From the NCBI RefSeq assembly GCF_003846445.2, contig NZ_CP030139.2:1901223-1965222 (forward strand): a DNA stretch of 64,000 nt, read 5' to 3'. Both the position numbers and the translations under genes were made by a program. Source of the stretch: Synechococcus elongatus PCC 11801. Its GTDB lineage: Bacteria; Cyanobacteriota; Cyanobacteriia; Synechococcales; Synechococcaceae. Shown here one piece after another: positions 28,364-37,347 of the stretch. The stretch's first letter is position 1, and the number at the start of each line of letters is the position of its first letter. A model generated the notes under the pieces. That model saw nothing but the letters and a program-made list of their open reading frames with translations. It was not told the origin of the DNA and made no database searches.

Positions 28364-28921
28364 ATGGAAGCCCAGTTGCGGCAGTGGATGCAGGCTCAAG
28401 GCCTCGCCAGTTGGCGATCGCTGGCTCGTCAGAGTGGCGTTTCGGAGCGGGTGCTACAGCGCCTTCGGCAAGGCCAAGGCGACTCGCTGACTTGGCGACA
28501 GTTAACCGCGATCGCTGCTGTCCTTCAGATCGAAGTCGCTCAGCTAGTCGAGCCCGCATCGGTCAGTCAGACTGCTGCTGCGATCGCGTCAAGGGGCGAT
28601 CGCGAAGCGTTTGAACAGGACGCGCTGCATCGACTCGAGCCTTGGTTGCTGAACTGGCCGCGCGCCGCTTGGGCCGCCCAGCAGCGACCGGAACTACCGG
28701 CAGAACGGCTGCTGCCCTTGCTGCAACCACTCGAACAGTTGCTGAAAGACTGGCAAGTCGAAACCCTCGGGGCGATTGGGCAGGAATTCACCTTTGATCC
28801 CCAATGGCAATTGCTACGCGATGGTCAGGCCGAGCTGGGCGATCGCGTTGTGATTTGGCGACCCGGTTATCGCTGGCGCGATCGCCTGATCCAGCGAGCA
28901 GAAGTCGATCGCTTGCCCTGA
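28364..28921 (+). CDS. HTH domain fused to a GrpE-like C-terminal part
   Basis: 185 residues starting six bases after the dps stop. Residues about 15-62 read like an XRE-type helix-turn-helix (SLARQSGVSERVLQRLRQG, LTAIAAVLQIEV). The C-terminal 50 residues resemble the beta-domain of GrpE: EFTFDPQWQLL, then DRVVIWRPGYRWRDRLIQRA, comparable to the 'RPGY..GDRVLRPA' stretch of GrpE. The long GrpE coiled coil is much shorter here. A Hsp70-like gene follows 64 bases later, so this may be its exchange factor. The function is inferred. Confidence 0.6.
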   Translation: MEAQLRQWMQAQGLASWRSLARQSGVSERVLQRLRQGQGDSLTWRQLTAIAAVLQIEVAQLVEPASVSQTAAAIASRGDREAFEQDALHRLEPWLLNWPRAAWAAQQRPELPAERLLPLLQPLEQLLKDWQVETLGAIGQEFTFDPQWQLLRDGQAELGDRVVIWRPGYRWRDRLIQRAEVDRLP

Positions 28922-28985
28922 AACAGGTGAGGGCGATCCCACGGCTTTCGTAAACTGAAAGCACAGACAGCAAGGGTGGTTTCGC

Positions 28986-30581
28986 GTGGCGATCGCGCTG
29001 GATTTCGGCACCAGTAACACTGTGGTGGCGCGTTGGAATGCGACGACTCAAGCGCCGGAATTACTGTCGCTGGCCAATCTCAGTCAGCGCGGTTCGCAAA
29101 CACCACCGCTGATCCCCAGCCTGCTCTACGTCGAAGAGGCAACCGAGCCACGTTTAGTAGCAGGCCAAGCAGTACGCGATCAAGGGCGCGATCGCCCGCA
29201 GGATTCACGTTTTTTTCGCAGTTTCAAGCGCGGCATTGGCGCAGAGGTTACTGGCTTTCTGCCAGAACTCGATGGGGTTTGTCCCGACTTTGAACGGGTG
29301 GGGCAGTGGTTTCTGGATACCGTGATCGCGGCGCTGGAGGCTGGCGATCGCGAGGGGGCTGATCTGGTGCTGACGGTGCCGGTGGACAGCTTCGAGAACT
29401 ACCGGCTCTGGCTGAGTCAAGTGGCGCAGCAGTGGCCGGTCGAGCGAGTGCGCTTGATCGATGAACCAACTGCAGCGGCCTTGGGCTATGGCGTCAGTCA
29501 GCAGTCACCAATTCTGGTGGTGGACTTTGGCGGCGGCACCCTCGACCTCGCGCTGGTGGAGTTAGTAGCGCCGGGGCGCACGCAGCGATCGCCGCTCGGG
29601 TTCATTCTCAAATGGGGCGATCAATCGTTTGGCGGCAACAGTGGCCAGCGGCCGCAACTGGCTCGTGTTTTGGCCAAGGCGGGCCGAAACTTAGGCGGCA
29701 GCGATTTAGATGATTGGCTGACGGACTACTTTGCAGCACAGTTCAAGCTTGCACCGAGTCGCGTGCTGACGCGCTTGGCGGAACGGATCAAGATTCAGCT
29801 CTCCACTAGCCCAGAAGCGAGCGAAGTTTATTTTGACGACGAGACGCTGCAAAGTGTGCAACTTCAGCTCGATCGCGATCAGTTTCAGCAGATTTTGCAG
29901 GAGCGCGGCTTCTTTCAGCAGCTCGATGAATTGCTGGAGTCTGTGCTGCAGCAGGGACGGCGTCAGGGCATCAACCCCGAGGCAATCGCAGCTGTACTCT
30001 TAGTCGGTGGCAGCACCCAAATTCCAGCGGTGCAAAGCTGGATTAATAACTTCTTTCCTGCCGAGAAAATCCAAAGCGATCGCCCCTTTGAAGCCGTGGC
30101 CTGTGGCGCATTGCAACTGGCGCAAGGCTTGGAAGTCCGCGATTTTCTCTATCACAGCTACGGCATTCGCTACTGGAACCATCGCAGCCAACGTCACGAC
30201 TGGCATCCGCTGATTCCGCCGGGTCAAGCCTATCCAATGGCGGAGCCTGTGGAACTGGTGCTCGGGGCATCTGTGGCCCAACAACCCAGCATTGAATTGG
30301 TGTTGGGTGAGCTCAGCCAAGACCGCGGCACAACGGAAGTTTTCTTTGATGGCGATCGCCTGATTACACGCCAGATTGGCCCCGATCGCACAGCGGCTAA
30401 AGCGCTGAACGATAGCGAAACAGCCCGCACCCTCGCCCAACTCAATCCCCCCGGCGATCCCGGCGTTGACCGTCTGCGGCTGCTGTTTTGGGTCGATCGC
30501 GATCGCTTTTTGCGCGTGACGATTGAAGATCTGCTGACGTTGGAAACGCTGGTCGAAAATCAAGTCGTAATTCAGCTCTAG
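28986..30581 (+). CDS. Short Hsp70-family protein
   Basis: 531 residues from a GTG. The ATPase domain is complete: ALDFGTSNTVVARW (phosphate 1), LIDEPTAAALGYG, LVVDFGGGTLDLALV (phosphate 2) and VLLVGGSTQIPAV (adenosine). A short beta-rich region follows, but the helical lid and EEVD-like tail of DnaK are absent, so it is about 100 residues shorter. Family members of this kind bind clients in unknown ways. The gene before it encodes a GrpE-like protein. Confidence 0.85.
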   Translation: MAIALDFGTSNTVVARWNATTQAPELLSLANLSQRGSQTPPLIPSLLYVEEATEPRLVAGQAVRDQGRDRPQDSRFFRSFKRGIGAEVTGFLPELDGVCPDFERVGQWFLDTVIAALEAGDREGADLVLTVPVDSFENYRLWLSQVAQQWPVERVRLIDEPTAAALGYGVSQQSPILVVDFGGGTLDLALVELVAPGRTQRSPLGFILKWGDQSFGGNSGQRPQLARVLAKAGRNLGGSDLDDWLTDYFAAQFKLAPSRVLTRLAERIKIQLSTSPEASEVYFDDETLQSVQLQLDRDQFQQILQERGFFQQLDELLESVLQQGRRQGINPEAIAAVLLVGGSTQIPAVQSWINNFFPAEKIQSDRPFEAVACGALQLAQGLEVRDFLYHSYGIRYWNHRSQRHDWHPLIPPGQAYPMAEPVELVLGASVAQQPSIELVLGELSQDRGTTEVFFDGDRLITRQIGPDRTAAKALNDSETARTLAQLNPPGDPGVDRLRLLFWVDRDRFLRVTIEDLLTLETLVENQVVIQL

Positions 30582-30659
30582 GTCGGAGTCGGAAGTCTGC
30601 GATCGCGGGCTCAGGAAAACAGGCTTTTAGAATAGCCAAGGTTTATTTCCGAGGCGGCT

Positions 30660-32114
30660 GTGGCGGCTCCGATTCTGTTTTGGCACCGGCGTGACCTACG
30701 CCTCAGCGACAACATCGGTCTGGCGGCGGCGCGATCGCAGTCGGCGCAGCTGATTGGTCTGTTCTGCCTCGATCCCCAGATTCTCCAGAGTGCCGACATC
30801 GCCCCCGCACGGGTCGCCTACCTGCTCGGTTGCCTGCAGGAACTGCAACAGCGCTATCAACAAGCGGGCAGTCGGCTGCTATTGCTGCAAGGGGATCCGC
30901 AACGCCTGATTCCTCAGGTTGCCCAGCAGCTCCAAGCCGAAGCGGTCTATTGGAACTGCGATGTTGAACCTTACGGGCGCGATCGCGATGCGCAGGTGGC
31001 GGCAGCCCTGCAAACGGCGGGGATTCGGGTGGTTCAACTCTGGGATCAACTGCTCCATAACCCTGAGCAAATTCTCAGCGGCAGCGGCACAGCCTACAGC
31101 GTCTATGGGCCGTTTTGGAAAAACTGGCAGGCTCAGCCCAAGCCCACACCGGTTGCCACGCCCACGGGACTGGTCGATCTGTCACCAGAGCAACTGACCG
31201 CGATCGCACCGTTGCTGTTGCCGGAACTCCCAACCCTGAAGCAGCTTGGCTTTGACTGGGACGGGGGTTTTCCGGTGGAACCCGGTGAAGCAGCAGCGAT
31301 TGCCCGTCTCCAAGAATTTTGCGATCGCGCGATCGCAGACTACGATCCCCAGCGCAACTTTCCGGCGGAAGCTGGCACCTCGGGCTTAAGCCCCGCCTTT
31401 AAATTCGGCGCGATCGGCATTCGTCAGGTTTGGCACGCAGCCAGTCAGGCCCATGATCTCAGCCGCAGTGAGGAAGCCAGAAACAGTATTCGCGTCTGGC
31501 AACAGGAATTGGCTTGGCGGGAGTTTTATCAGCACGCGCTCTACCATTTCCCGCGCTTGGCCGACGGTCCCTATCGCCCGCTCTGGCAGCAATTCCCCTG
31601 GGAAAATCGCGAGGCCTTATTCACCGCTTGGACCCAGGCACAAACCGGCTATCCGATTGTCGATGCGGCGATGCGCCAGTTGACCGAAACCGGCTGGATG
31701 CACAACCGTTGCCGGATGATTGTCGCCAGCTTTTTGACCAAGGATTTGATCATCGACTGGCGACGCGGTGAGCAGTTCTTTATGCAGCACCTAGTCGATG
31801 GGGATCTGGCCGCGAATAACGGTGGCTGGCAGTGGAGTGCCTCCAGTGGCATGGATCCGAAACCGCTGCGGATTTTTAATCCCGCCAGTCAAGCCAAGAA
31901 GTTTGATGCCACAGCGGACTACATCAAGCGCTGGCTCCCGGAACTGCGCCATGTCCATCCCAAAGACCTGATCAGTGGCGAGATCACACCGATCGAACGC
32001 CGAGGCTATCCGGCCCCAGTCGTCAACCACAACCTGCGTCAGAAACAGTTCAAGGAGCTCTACAACCAGCTCAAAGCAGCGATCGCCGAGACTGATGCTG
32101 AAACCGATTCATAG
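30660..32114 (+). CDS. phr: Deoxyribodipyrimidine photolyase, class I, deazaflavin type
   Basis: 484 residues from a GTG, equal in length to the photolyase of Anacystis nidulans (S. elongatus PCC 6301), whose structure is known. The N-terminal antenna domain (PILFWHRRDLRLSDN) is followed by the FAD domain with TGYPIVDAAMRQL, TGWMHNRCRMIVASF and DGDLAANNGGWQW. The enzyme repairs cyclobutane dimers in blue light with FADH- and an 8-HDF antenna. By my memory about 30-40 residues differ from the PCC 6301 protein. Confidence 0.96.
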   Translation: MAAPILFWHRRDLRLSDNIGLAAARSQSAQLIGLFCLDPQILQSADIAPARVAYLLGCLQELQQRYQQAGSRLLLLQGDPQRLIPQVAQQLQAEAVYWNCDVEPYGRDRDAQVAAALQTAGIRVVQLWDQLLHNPEQILSGSGTAYSVYGPFWKNWQAQPKPTPVATPTGLVDLSPEQLTAIAPLLLPELPTLKQLGFDWDGGFPVEPGEAAAIARLQEFCDRAIADYDPQRNFPAEAGTSGLSPAFKFGAIGIRQVWHAASQAHDLSRSEEARNSIRVWQQELAWREFYQHALYHFPRLADGPYRPLWQQFPWENREALFTAWTQAQTGYPIVDAAMRQLTETGWMHNRCRMIVASFLTKDLIIDWRRGEQFFMQHLVDGDLAANNGGWQWSASSGMDPKPLRIFNPASQAKKFDATADYIKRWLPELRHVHPKDLISGEITPIERRGYPAPVVNHNLRQKQFKELYNQLKAAIAETDAETDS

Positions 32115-32169
32115 GCGCTGAGCCCTGCTTCTGGTTCAATAAAAGGCGTGCAAGTTCTGAACTGAAATC

Positions 32170-32262
32170 ATGGGCGTTGTCTTCTTTGGCTTGGTTCTGG
32201 GTGGCGGCATTGTCACCGCGATCGCACTGCTGTTCGGTCTGCGTGCCGTCAAGCTCATTTAA
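32170..32262 (+). CDS. petL: Single-helix peptide, probable cytochrome b6f subunit PetL
   Basis: A 30-residue ORF: a single hydrophobic helix (VVFFGLVLGGGIVTAIALLF) ending GLRAVKLI. Cyanobacterial PetL proteins are about 30 residues, one helix, and end in a similar G-L-R/K-x-x-K-L/I pattern. PetL is a peripheral subunit that stabilises the dimeric b6f complex in the thylakoid. It stands 55 bases after phr. Another one-helix photosynthetic subunit is possible. Confidence 0.65.
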   Translation: MGVVFFGLVLGGGIVTAIALLFGLRAVKLI

Positions 32263-32300
32263 GTCGTTACGATCAAAGCCGTTGCATCCCTGAGGTTTGC

Positions 32301-32672
32301 TTGTACTACTTCCCAGATCAGCCCCCCTACTTTTTGCTAATTGCGGGGTTCTTGGCTGCGGTCACGAGTGGTTCTGCCTTTGCTGCCATCCTCAAGCAGT
32401 TAGTGCGGCAATGGCTGGTTGATCCAGAGACGCCAATCTCGGAACTGCGTGGCGTGGCACTCCGCTTGCCCTACTTGGCAATGGTGATCGGGGTCGGTCT
32501 GTTCTTGGCCGCAGGGATGCAAATTTTTGGCTTCCCCGGCTGGTTTGCAGCTTCGATCGCCCTACCGCTGACAGTGCTGACGGCAGGGCTAGTCTGGTGG
32601 CAGCTCACCAATGTCATGCGCCAAATTGAGCAAGGGGGTCTGAAATCCCTCGATCTCGACTCCTTTGTCTAG
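32301..32672 (+). CDS. Small membrane protein, 123 residues
   Basis: Starts with TTG after a GAGG ribosome-binding site. Three hydrophobic segments are seen (FLLIAGFLAAVTSGSAFAA, YLAMVIGVGLFLAAGMQIF, WFAASIALPLTVLTAGLVWW). No family name is recognised. The last 59 bases overlap the 3' end of the cupin gene on the opposite strand. It follows the petL-like gene after 38 bases, so the two may share a transcript. Confidence 0.65.
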   Translation: MYYFPDQPPYFLLIAGFLAAVTSGSAFAAILKQLVRQWLVDPETPISELRGVALRLPYLAMVIGVGLFLAAGMQIFGFPGWFAASIALPLTVLTAGLVWWQLTNVMRQIEQGGLKSLDLDSFV

Positions 32673-33120
32673 CTAATGGTTGTGGCTGGCGCGGCGATCG
32701 CAGGCTCTGAAAGGCCTGTTGAATCGCGGCCCAGTCGTAGGGCAGTGGAGGCTGTAGCGGTCGGTAATCGCGATCGCAGGGCTCTCCATGCCGAATTACC
32801 GCATTGACCAGCAGACAGGGTTCGCCGCTGAGATTGATTGCCCCGTGGGGAATCCCCGGCGGAATCCGCACCACTTCCCGTTTGCGATCGCTGAGCGGCA
32901 GATAGCGATAGCGACGGTTTTCCAGCACGACTAAAACGAACTGACCTTGCAGCACCATCAACTGGTCAGTTTGAAAATGATGCACAAATAAGTCTTCAAC
33001 CTGCTCTGCCCCCAGTTCAACCACCATGGTTTGATCACAGGTTTGGGGCGCAAAAAATTGGGCAGTGCTGCTGCGAAAGCTTTCGACGGGAAGCACTTCG
33101 ACTTGTCGAACTAAGGCCAT
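32614..33120 (-). CDS. Cupin-fold protein related to sugar epimerases
   Basis: 168 residues from the ATG at 33120 (MALVRQVEVLPVESF); the frame extends to 33201 but the extra part is unlikely. The cupin core is seen in VEDLFVHHFQTDQLMVLQG (metal His), VVRIPPGIPHGAINLSG and CLLVNAVIRHGEP, with an epimerase-like PHG motif. The end is basic and less ordered. It is divergent from the fructokinase gene and overlaps the small membrane protein gene tail-to-tail. Confidence 0.7.
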   Translation of the reverse strand: MALVRQVEVLPVESFRSSTAQFFAPQTCDQTMVVELGAEQVEDLFVHHFQTDQLMVLQGQFVLVVLENRRYRYLPLSDRKREVVRIPPGIPHGAINLSGEPCLLVNAVIRHGEPCDRDYRPLQPPLPYDWAAIQQAFQSLRSPRQPQPLARQRSRDRGISDPLAQFGA

Positions 33121-33272
33121 TGGCAAGGCCCTCCGCGGACTGCGCCCACAGTCTAGCCAATGTTTTGTAAATATTTGTGGCAACCGATACGTTTGATCCA
33201 CTTTTTATGGGTGTTTCGACTCCGTTCTCAGACTCGCTAGGGTGAAACGGAAGCTCAACGGGGGAAGCGGGG

Positions 33273-34274
33273 ATGGCAGCCCAGGCACCAACAGTGATCT
33301 GTCTTGGGGAAATGCTCTGGGATTGTTTGGCCAACGATCGCGATCGCCCCGCCGAGCTGGTGCAAAGTTGGACGCCTTGGCCGGGGGGAGCCCCAGCGAA
33401 TGTTGCGACGGCACTGGTCAAGTTGGGCGTGGAGTCCGGTTTAATCACCTGCCTCGGTTCCGACCCGGAGGGCGATCGCCTCTTCCAAGTTCTGCAAGAC
33501 AATGCCGTGGCGATCGCAGCGGTGCAGCGTCATCCCAGCCTGCCGACCCGACAGGTGCAAGTGCTGCGATCGGCTCAGGGCGATCGCCAGTTTGGGGGCT
33601 TTGGGGCGATCGCTTGCAACCAGTTTGCCGATACGGAACTACAAGCTGATCAGTTGCCTCAGGCTTGGTTCAGCTCCGCTAAAGTGCTCTGCTTGGGCAC
33701 GATTCCGCTGGCTTATCCCAGCAGTGCGATCGCCGCTCAGCAAGCCCTGAATTGGGCCAATCAACAGAGAATGACGGTTCTGTTGGATGTCAACTGGCGA
33801 CCAAGCTTCTGGCCCGATCCCAGCTTGGCTCCCGATCGCATTCGCGCCATCTTGCCTCAAGTTCAGCAGCTCAAACTAGCTTGCGAGGAAGCAGAGTGGC
33901 TGTTTGAGACAGTGGATCCAGCCCAGATTCAAAACCAACAGCCACAGCTGCAAGCCGTCTTAATTACCGATGGCGATCGCGGCTGTGATTACTGGGTTGC
34001 TGGTTGGCAGGGGTACTGTCCATCTTTTCCCGTAGAGGCGATCGATACGACCGGCGCGGGAGATGCGTTTGTGGCTGCATGGTTGGCGCAAAACACGCAA
34101 ACGGACTTCCAGTGGACGAGTGCTGAGCAGGTGCAAATAGCGATTCGCTGGGCCAGTGCAGCTGGTGCCTTGACGACCCTCCAGGCTGGCGCGATCGCGG
34201 CTCAACCTAGCTTGTCTGAAATTCAGACTTTTCTTGAACTTGCCAATATTAATTGCAGTTGCCACCATATTTAA
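33273..34274 (+). CDS. PfkB-family sugar kinase, probable fructokinase
   Basis: 333 residues. Seen: CLGEMLWDCL at the start, WPGGAPANVATALVKLG (signature 1), VLLDVNWRPSFW, and AIDTTGAGDAFVAAWLA (signature 2 with the catalytic Asp). The sequence suits fructokinase, which phosphorylates fructose released from sucrose. The last nine residues (NINCSCHHI) are encoded by AT-rich codons at the border of the next island, so the natural C-terminus may have been replaced. Confidence 0.88.
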   Translation: MAAQAPTVICLGEMLWDCLANDRDRPAELVQSWTPWPGGAPANVATALVKLGVESGLITCLGSDPEGDRLFQVLQDNAVAIAAVQRHPSLPTRQVQVLRSAQGDRQFGGFGAIACNQFADTELQADQLPQAWFSSAKVLCLGTIPLAYPSSAIAAQQALNWANQQRMTVLLDVNWRPSFWPDPSLAPDRIRAILPQVQQLKLACEEAEWLFETVDPAQIQNQQPQLQAVLITDGDRGCDYWVAGWQGYCPSFPVEAIDTTGAGDAFVAAWLAQNTQTDFQWTSAEQVQIAIRWASAAGALTTLQAGAIAAQPSLSEIQTFLELANINCSCHHI

Positions 34275-34289
34275 TTAAGAGTTTTTCTT

Positions 34290-35561
34290 ATGGCTAAGTC
34301 TAAGAAAAATCAACCACAAGCACGAATCGAATACAGAATTGCAAAAATACTGCGAGATTTAGCAGCACAAACTGAATGCCCACCTAGTTCGCTAAGAGCT
34401 TACCCGCCCCAACTTGTTAATGGTGTCGCTTTTTATCTGCCAGAGGGTATTAGATGGCCTCCTGATCAGATTCTGGAAGAGCTTTTCAAGCGTGAGGGCT
34501 ATAAAGAAAGATTTTCCTCTAAATTTCTTGGTGACCAGATCAGTAATATCTTCTCTAAGTTTTTGATTGAAGAAATTTTAGATATTGAAAAGTCTCTAGA
34601 GGACTTGATAAAAGAACTCGACAATTACTCTGAAGAAAGGATTATTTTGATAAGAATTGAAGGTATTCTTCTTCATAAAATTTGCTTTGACCTAGGTCGA
34701 GTTCGGCTATCACCCGGTGATGATAGCCTTCTTGAAGAAATTACTGAAATCACTGATAAAGTAATTGACCTAACACTTATGAGTGAAGAAGAAAAGTCAT
34801 ATAGTAAATATGAATTGAGGCAGCAATATCTAGAGAGAATGAAGGGGGCTTGCATTGCAGTAGTAAAAGTAGGCGCTGAGCCAATTCGTGCTATTGAAGT
34901 TGCAAAAGAAGAGGTAAGGAGATCTATGGATCTCCTTCGTCTGGGGATAAAAGCGATACAAGGGATTAATGACCGTAGTCGAATAGGTATTGCAGGCGAT
35001 CACCCCACTGCGAGGGTTGAGGCGCTTGCTATATCAGAGTTAAACTTGAATAATCAAATAGACCTTGTCGGTCATCCTCTGCAAGTTAACAATCAATTTG
35101 TTGATGAGCTTGAAAAACTTGAACTATTTTTAATCTCCGAAGCTCTTAGAAAGGAAAAATGTACAGACCTTGAGGAAGCTATCATCAGGAGCATACACTG
35201 GTTCTCGGTTGCAGTATGCCAAGATGAGAAGAGTAATGCATTCCTACTCCTTGTCGTTAGTCTAGAAGTTCTTTTCAAGCCAAATCAAGGATCATCTATT
35301 GCTAGTACCGTTGCTGAAAGCATTGCATTTCTTCTTGCAAGAACTAAAGAAGAACGCCTAGAAACAGCTAAACTTGTAAGAAAATTTTATGGTATGCGCA
35401 GCAGTGTTGCACACTCAGGAAGATCATCATTTTCAGAAAAGGATCTGTATCAGTTAATGATAATCTCAATGGAAGTTATTTTAGAGACTATTCATCGATC
35501 AATAGAGACTAAAAGCCAGAAAGAACTTATGGAAGAAATTGAGTTGATCAAATTTTCTTGA
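34290..35561 (+). CDS. AT-rich gene for a protein with C-terminal Apea-like HEPN domain
   Basis: 423 residues, start ATG 15 bases after the fructokinase stop. No signal peptide or membrane helix. The N-terminal 220 residues are helical and charged (IEEILDIEKSLEDLIKELDN) and unrecognised. The C-terminal part (about 295-410) resembles Apea-like HEPN domains: FLLLVVSLEVLFKPN, ESIAFLLART, then R370-x4-H375 in KFYGMRSSVAHSG, the catalytic RNase motif of HEPN proteins. Codons are strongly AT-rich and HIP1 is missing, which suggests horizontal gain. A defence role is inferred from the domain only; no partner gene is beside it. Confidence 0.7.
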   Translation: MAKSKKNQPQARIEYRIAKILRDLAAQTECPPSSLRAYPPQLVNGVAFYLPEGIRWPPDQILEELFKREGYKERFSSKFLGDQISNIFSKFLIEEILDIEKSLEDLIKELDNYSEERIILIRIEGILLHKICFDLGRVRLSPGDDSLLEEITEITDKVIDLTLMSEEEKSYSKYELRQQYLERMKGACIAVVKVGAEPIRAIEVAKEEVRRSMDLLRLGIKAIQGINDRSRIGIAGDHPTARVEALAISELNLNNQIDLVGHPLQVNNQFVDELEKLELFLISEALRKEKCTDLEEAIIRSIHWFSVAVCQDEKSNAFLLLVVSLEVLFKPNQGSSIASTVAESIAFLLARTKEERLETAKLVRKFYGMRSSVAHSGRSSFSEKDLYQLMIISMEVILETIHRSIETKSQKELMEEIELIKFS

Positions 35562-35784
35562 GATGTCTGTTTATTGATGGCGTCCAAATCTTTGTTTTGC
35601 TTTGCCATTTATGGCTTGGCTGTCTACATTTGATTAAAGTTGGCTTATGTCAAGTCCCTGACACTCAACTGGAACGAGAACATAGCAGCTCAAATCATCA
35701 TCAGCAAGACAAGAACTGGCTCCACAAGGACAGGATCGGCAAAGGGCAGCGATACAATGGCAAGGTGTTTTGCCCCTTGGTGCT

Positions 35785-37269
35785 ATGACAGCGACGGCTC
35801 CTGTAAAGACTGAGTACGAAGCAGTTATCGGTCTGGAAACACACGTCCAGCTCGGCACCGCCACCAAGATTTTCTCCAACGCCTCGACGGAGTTTGGTGC
35901 CGACCCCAACACTCATATCGATCCCGTGGTGCTGGGCTTGCCGGGTACCTTGCCGGTGCTCAACCAAAAGGTGCTGGAGTACGCCGTCAAAGCAGGCTTG
36001 GCGCTGAATTGCCAGATTGCGCCCTACAGCAAGTTCGATCGCAAGCAGTACTTCTATCCTGACCTGCCCAAGAACTATCAAATCTCGCAGTACGACCTGC
36101 CGATCGCAGAACACGGCTGGATCGAGATTGAAGTCGCAGAGAAAGGCAAAGAGCCCTACACCAAGAAAATTGGTGTGACCCGCCTGCACATGGAAGAAGA
36201 TGCAGGCAAGCTCGTCCACGCCGGTAGCGATCGCCTCGCTGGTTCGACCCACTCCTTGGTGGACTACAACCGCGCCGGTGTCGCCTTAGCCGAAATCGTC
36301 TCGGAACCCGATCTGCGCACAGGCAAGGAAGCCGCGGAATACGCCCAAGAACTGCGCCGGATCATGCGCTACCTCGGTGTCAGCGACGGCAACATGGCGG
36401 AAGGATCGCTGCGCTGCGACGTCAACATCTCGATTCGACCCAAGGGCACCGAGAAATTCGGCACCAAAGTCGAAATCAAAAACATGAACTCGTTCAACGC
36501 CATTCAACGGGCGATCGAGTTCGAGATTGAGCGTCAGATTCGCTGCCTCGAAACCGGCGAGCCAATTGTCCAAGAGACACGCCTTTGGGATGAAGGCAGC
36601 CAAGTCACCAAGTCCATGCGCTCCAAAGAAGGATCGAGTGACTATCGCTACTTCCCCGAGCCCGACTTAGGGCCGATTGAAGTCAGCGAAGGCCAACGGG
36701 AAACCTGGCGGAGTGAATTGCCAGAGCTGCCTGCGCAAAAACGTCATCGCTACGCCGAGCAATATGGGCTGTCGGCCTACGATGCGCGGGTGCTAACGGA
36801 TGAGAAGAGCACAGCAGACTACTACGAAGCCACTGTGGCCGCCGGTGCCGATGCGAAACAAGCCGCGAACTGGCTGATGGGCGACATTGCTGCCTACGTC
36901 AATTCCAATAAGTTGACGGTGGCTGAGTTACCCCTCCAACCGGCGGAGTTGGCGGAACTGGTTGGCCTAATTGAAGCAGGCACGATCAGCGGCAAGATTG
37001 CCAAAGAAATCCTGCCGGAACTCCTGGAAAAAGGTGGTTCTCCCAAAGCGATCGTGGAAGCCAAGGGTCTGACCCAAATCTCGGATCCGGCACAAATTGA
37101 AGCGCTGGTTGACGAACTGTTGGCCGCGCATCCGACAGAGCTGGAGCAATATCGTGCTGGTAAAACTAAGCTGCAAGGCTTCTTTGTCGGGCAACTGATG
37201 AAGAAAACCGGCGGCCGTGTCGATCCGAAACTCTCTAACCAGATCCTTAATCAGAAGCTGAAGGGCTAA
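35785..37269 (+). CDS. gatB: Aspartyl/glutamyl-tRNA amidotransferase subunit B
   Basis: 494 residues from the ATG at 35785 (MTATAPVKTEYEAVIG). The GatB signature is complete: VIGLETHVQLGT, FDRKQYFYPDLPKNYQISQ, RLHMEEDAGK, DYNRAGVALAEIV and MNSFNAIQRAIEFEIERQ. The C-terminal YqeY-type domain ends GGRVDPKLSNQIL. With GatA and GatC it converts Glu-tRNA(Gln) to Gln-tRNA(Gln). The A and C subunits are not in this window. Confidence 0.97.
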   Translation: MTATAPVKTEYEAVIGLETHVQLGTATKIFSNASTEFGADPNTHIDPVVLGLPGTLPVLNQKVLEYAVKAGLALNCQIAPYSKFDRKQYFYPDLPKNYQISQYDLPIAEHGWIEIEVAEKGKEPYTKKIGVTRLHMEEDAGKLVHAGSDRLAGSTHSLVDYNRAGVALAEIVSEPDLRTGKEAAEYAQELRRIMRYLGVSDGNMAEGSLRCDVNISIRPKGTEKFGTKVEIKNMNSFNAIQRAIEFEIERQIRCLETGEPIVQETRLWDEGSQVTKSMRSKEGSSDYRYFPEPDLGPIEVSEGQRETWRSELPELPAQKRHRYAEQYGLSAYDARVLTDEKSTADYYEATVAAGADAKQAANWLMGDIAAYVNSNKLTVAELPLQPAELAELVGLIEAGTISGKIAKEILPELLEKGGSPKAIVEAKGLTQISDPAQIEALVDELLAAHPTELEQYRAGKTKLQGFFVGQLMKKTGGRVDPKLSNQILNQKLKG

Positions 37270-37347
37270 GGGCGATCGGTGGCAAATCAGACAGTCAGCA
37301 GGGCACTAGCGACGCAGACTGTCGATTGAAGCTCCAGTGCATCTCCC

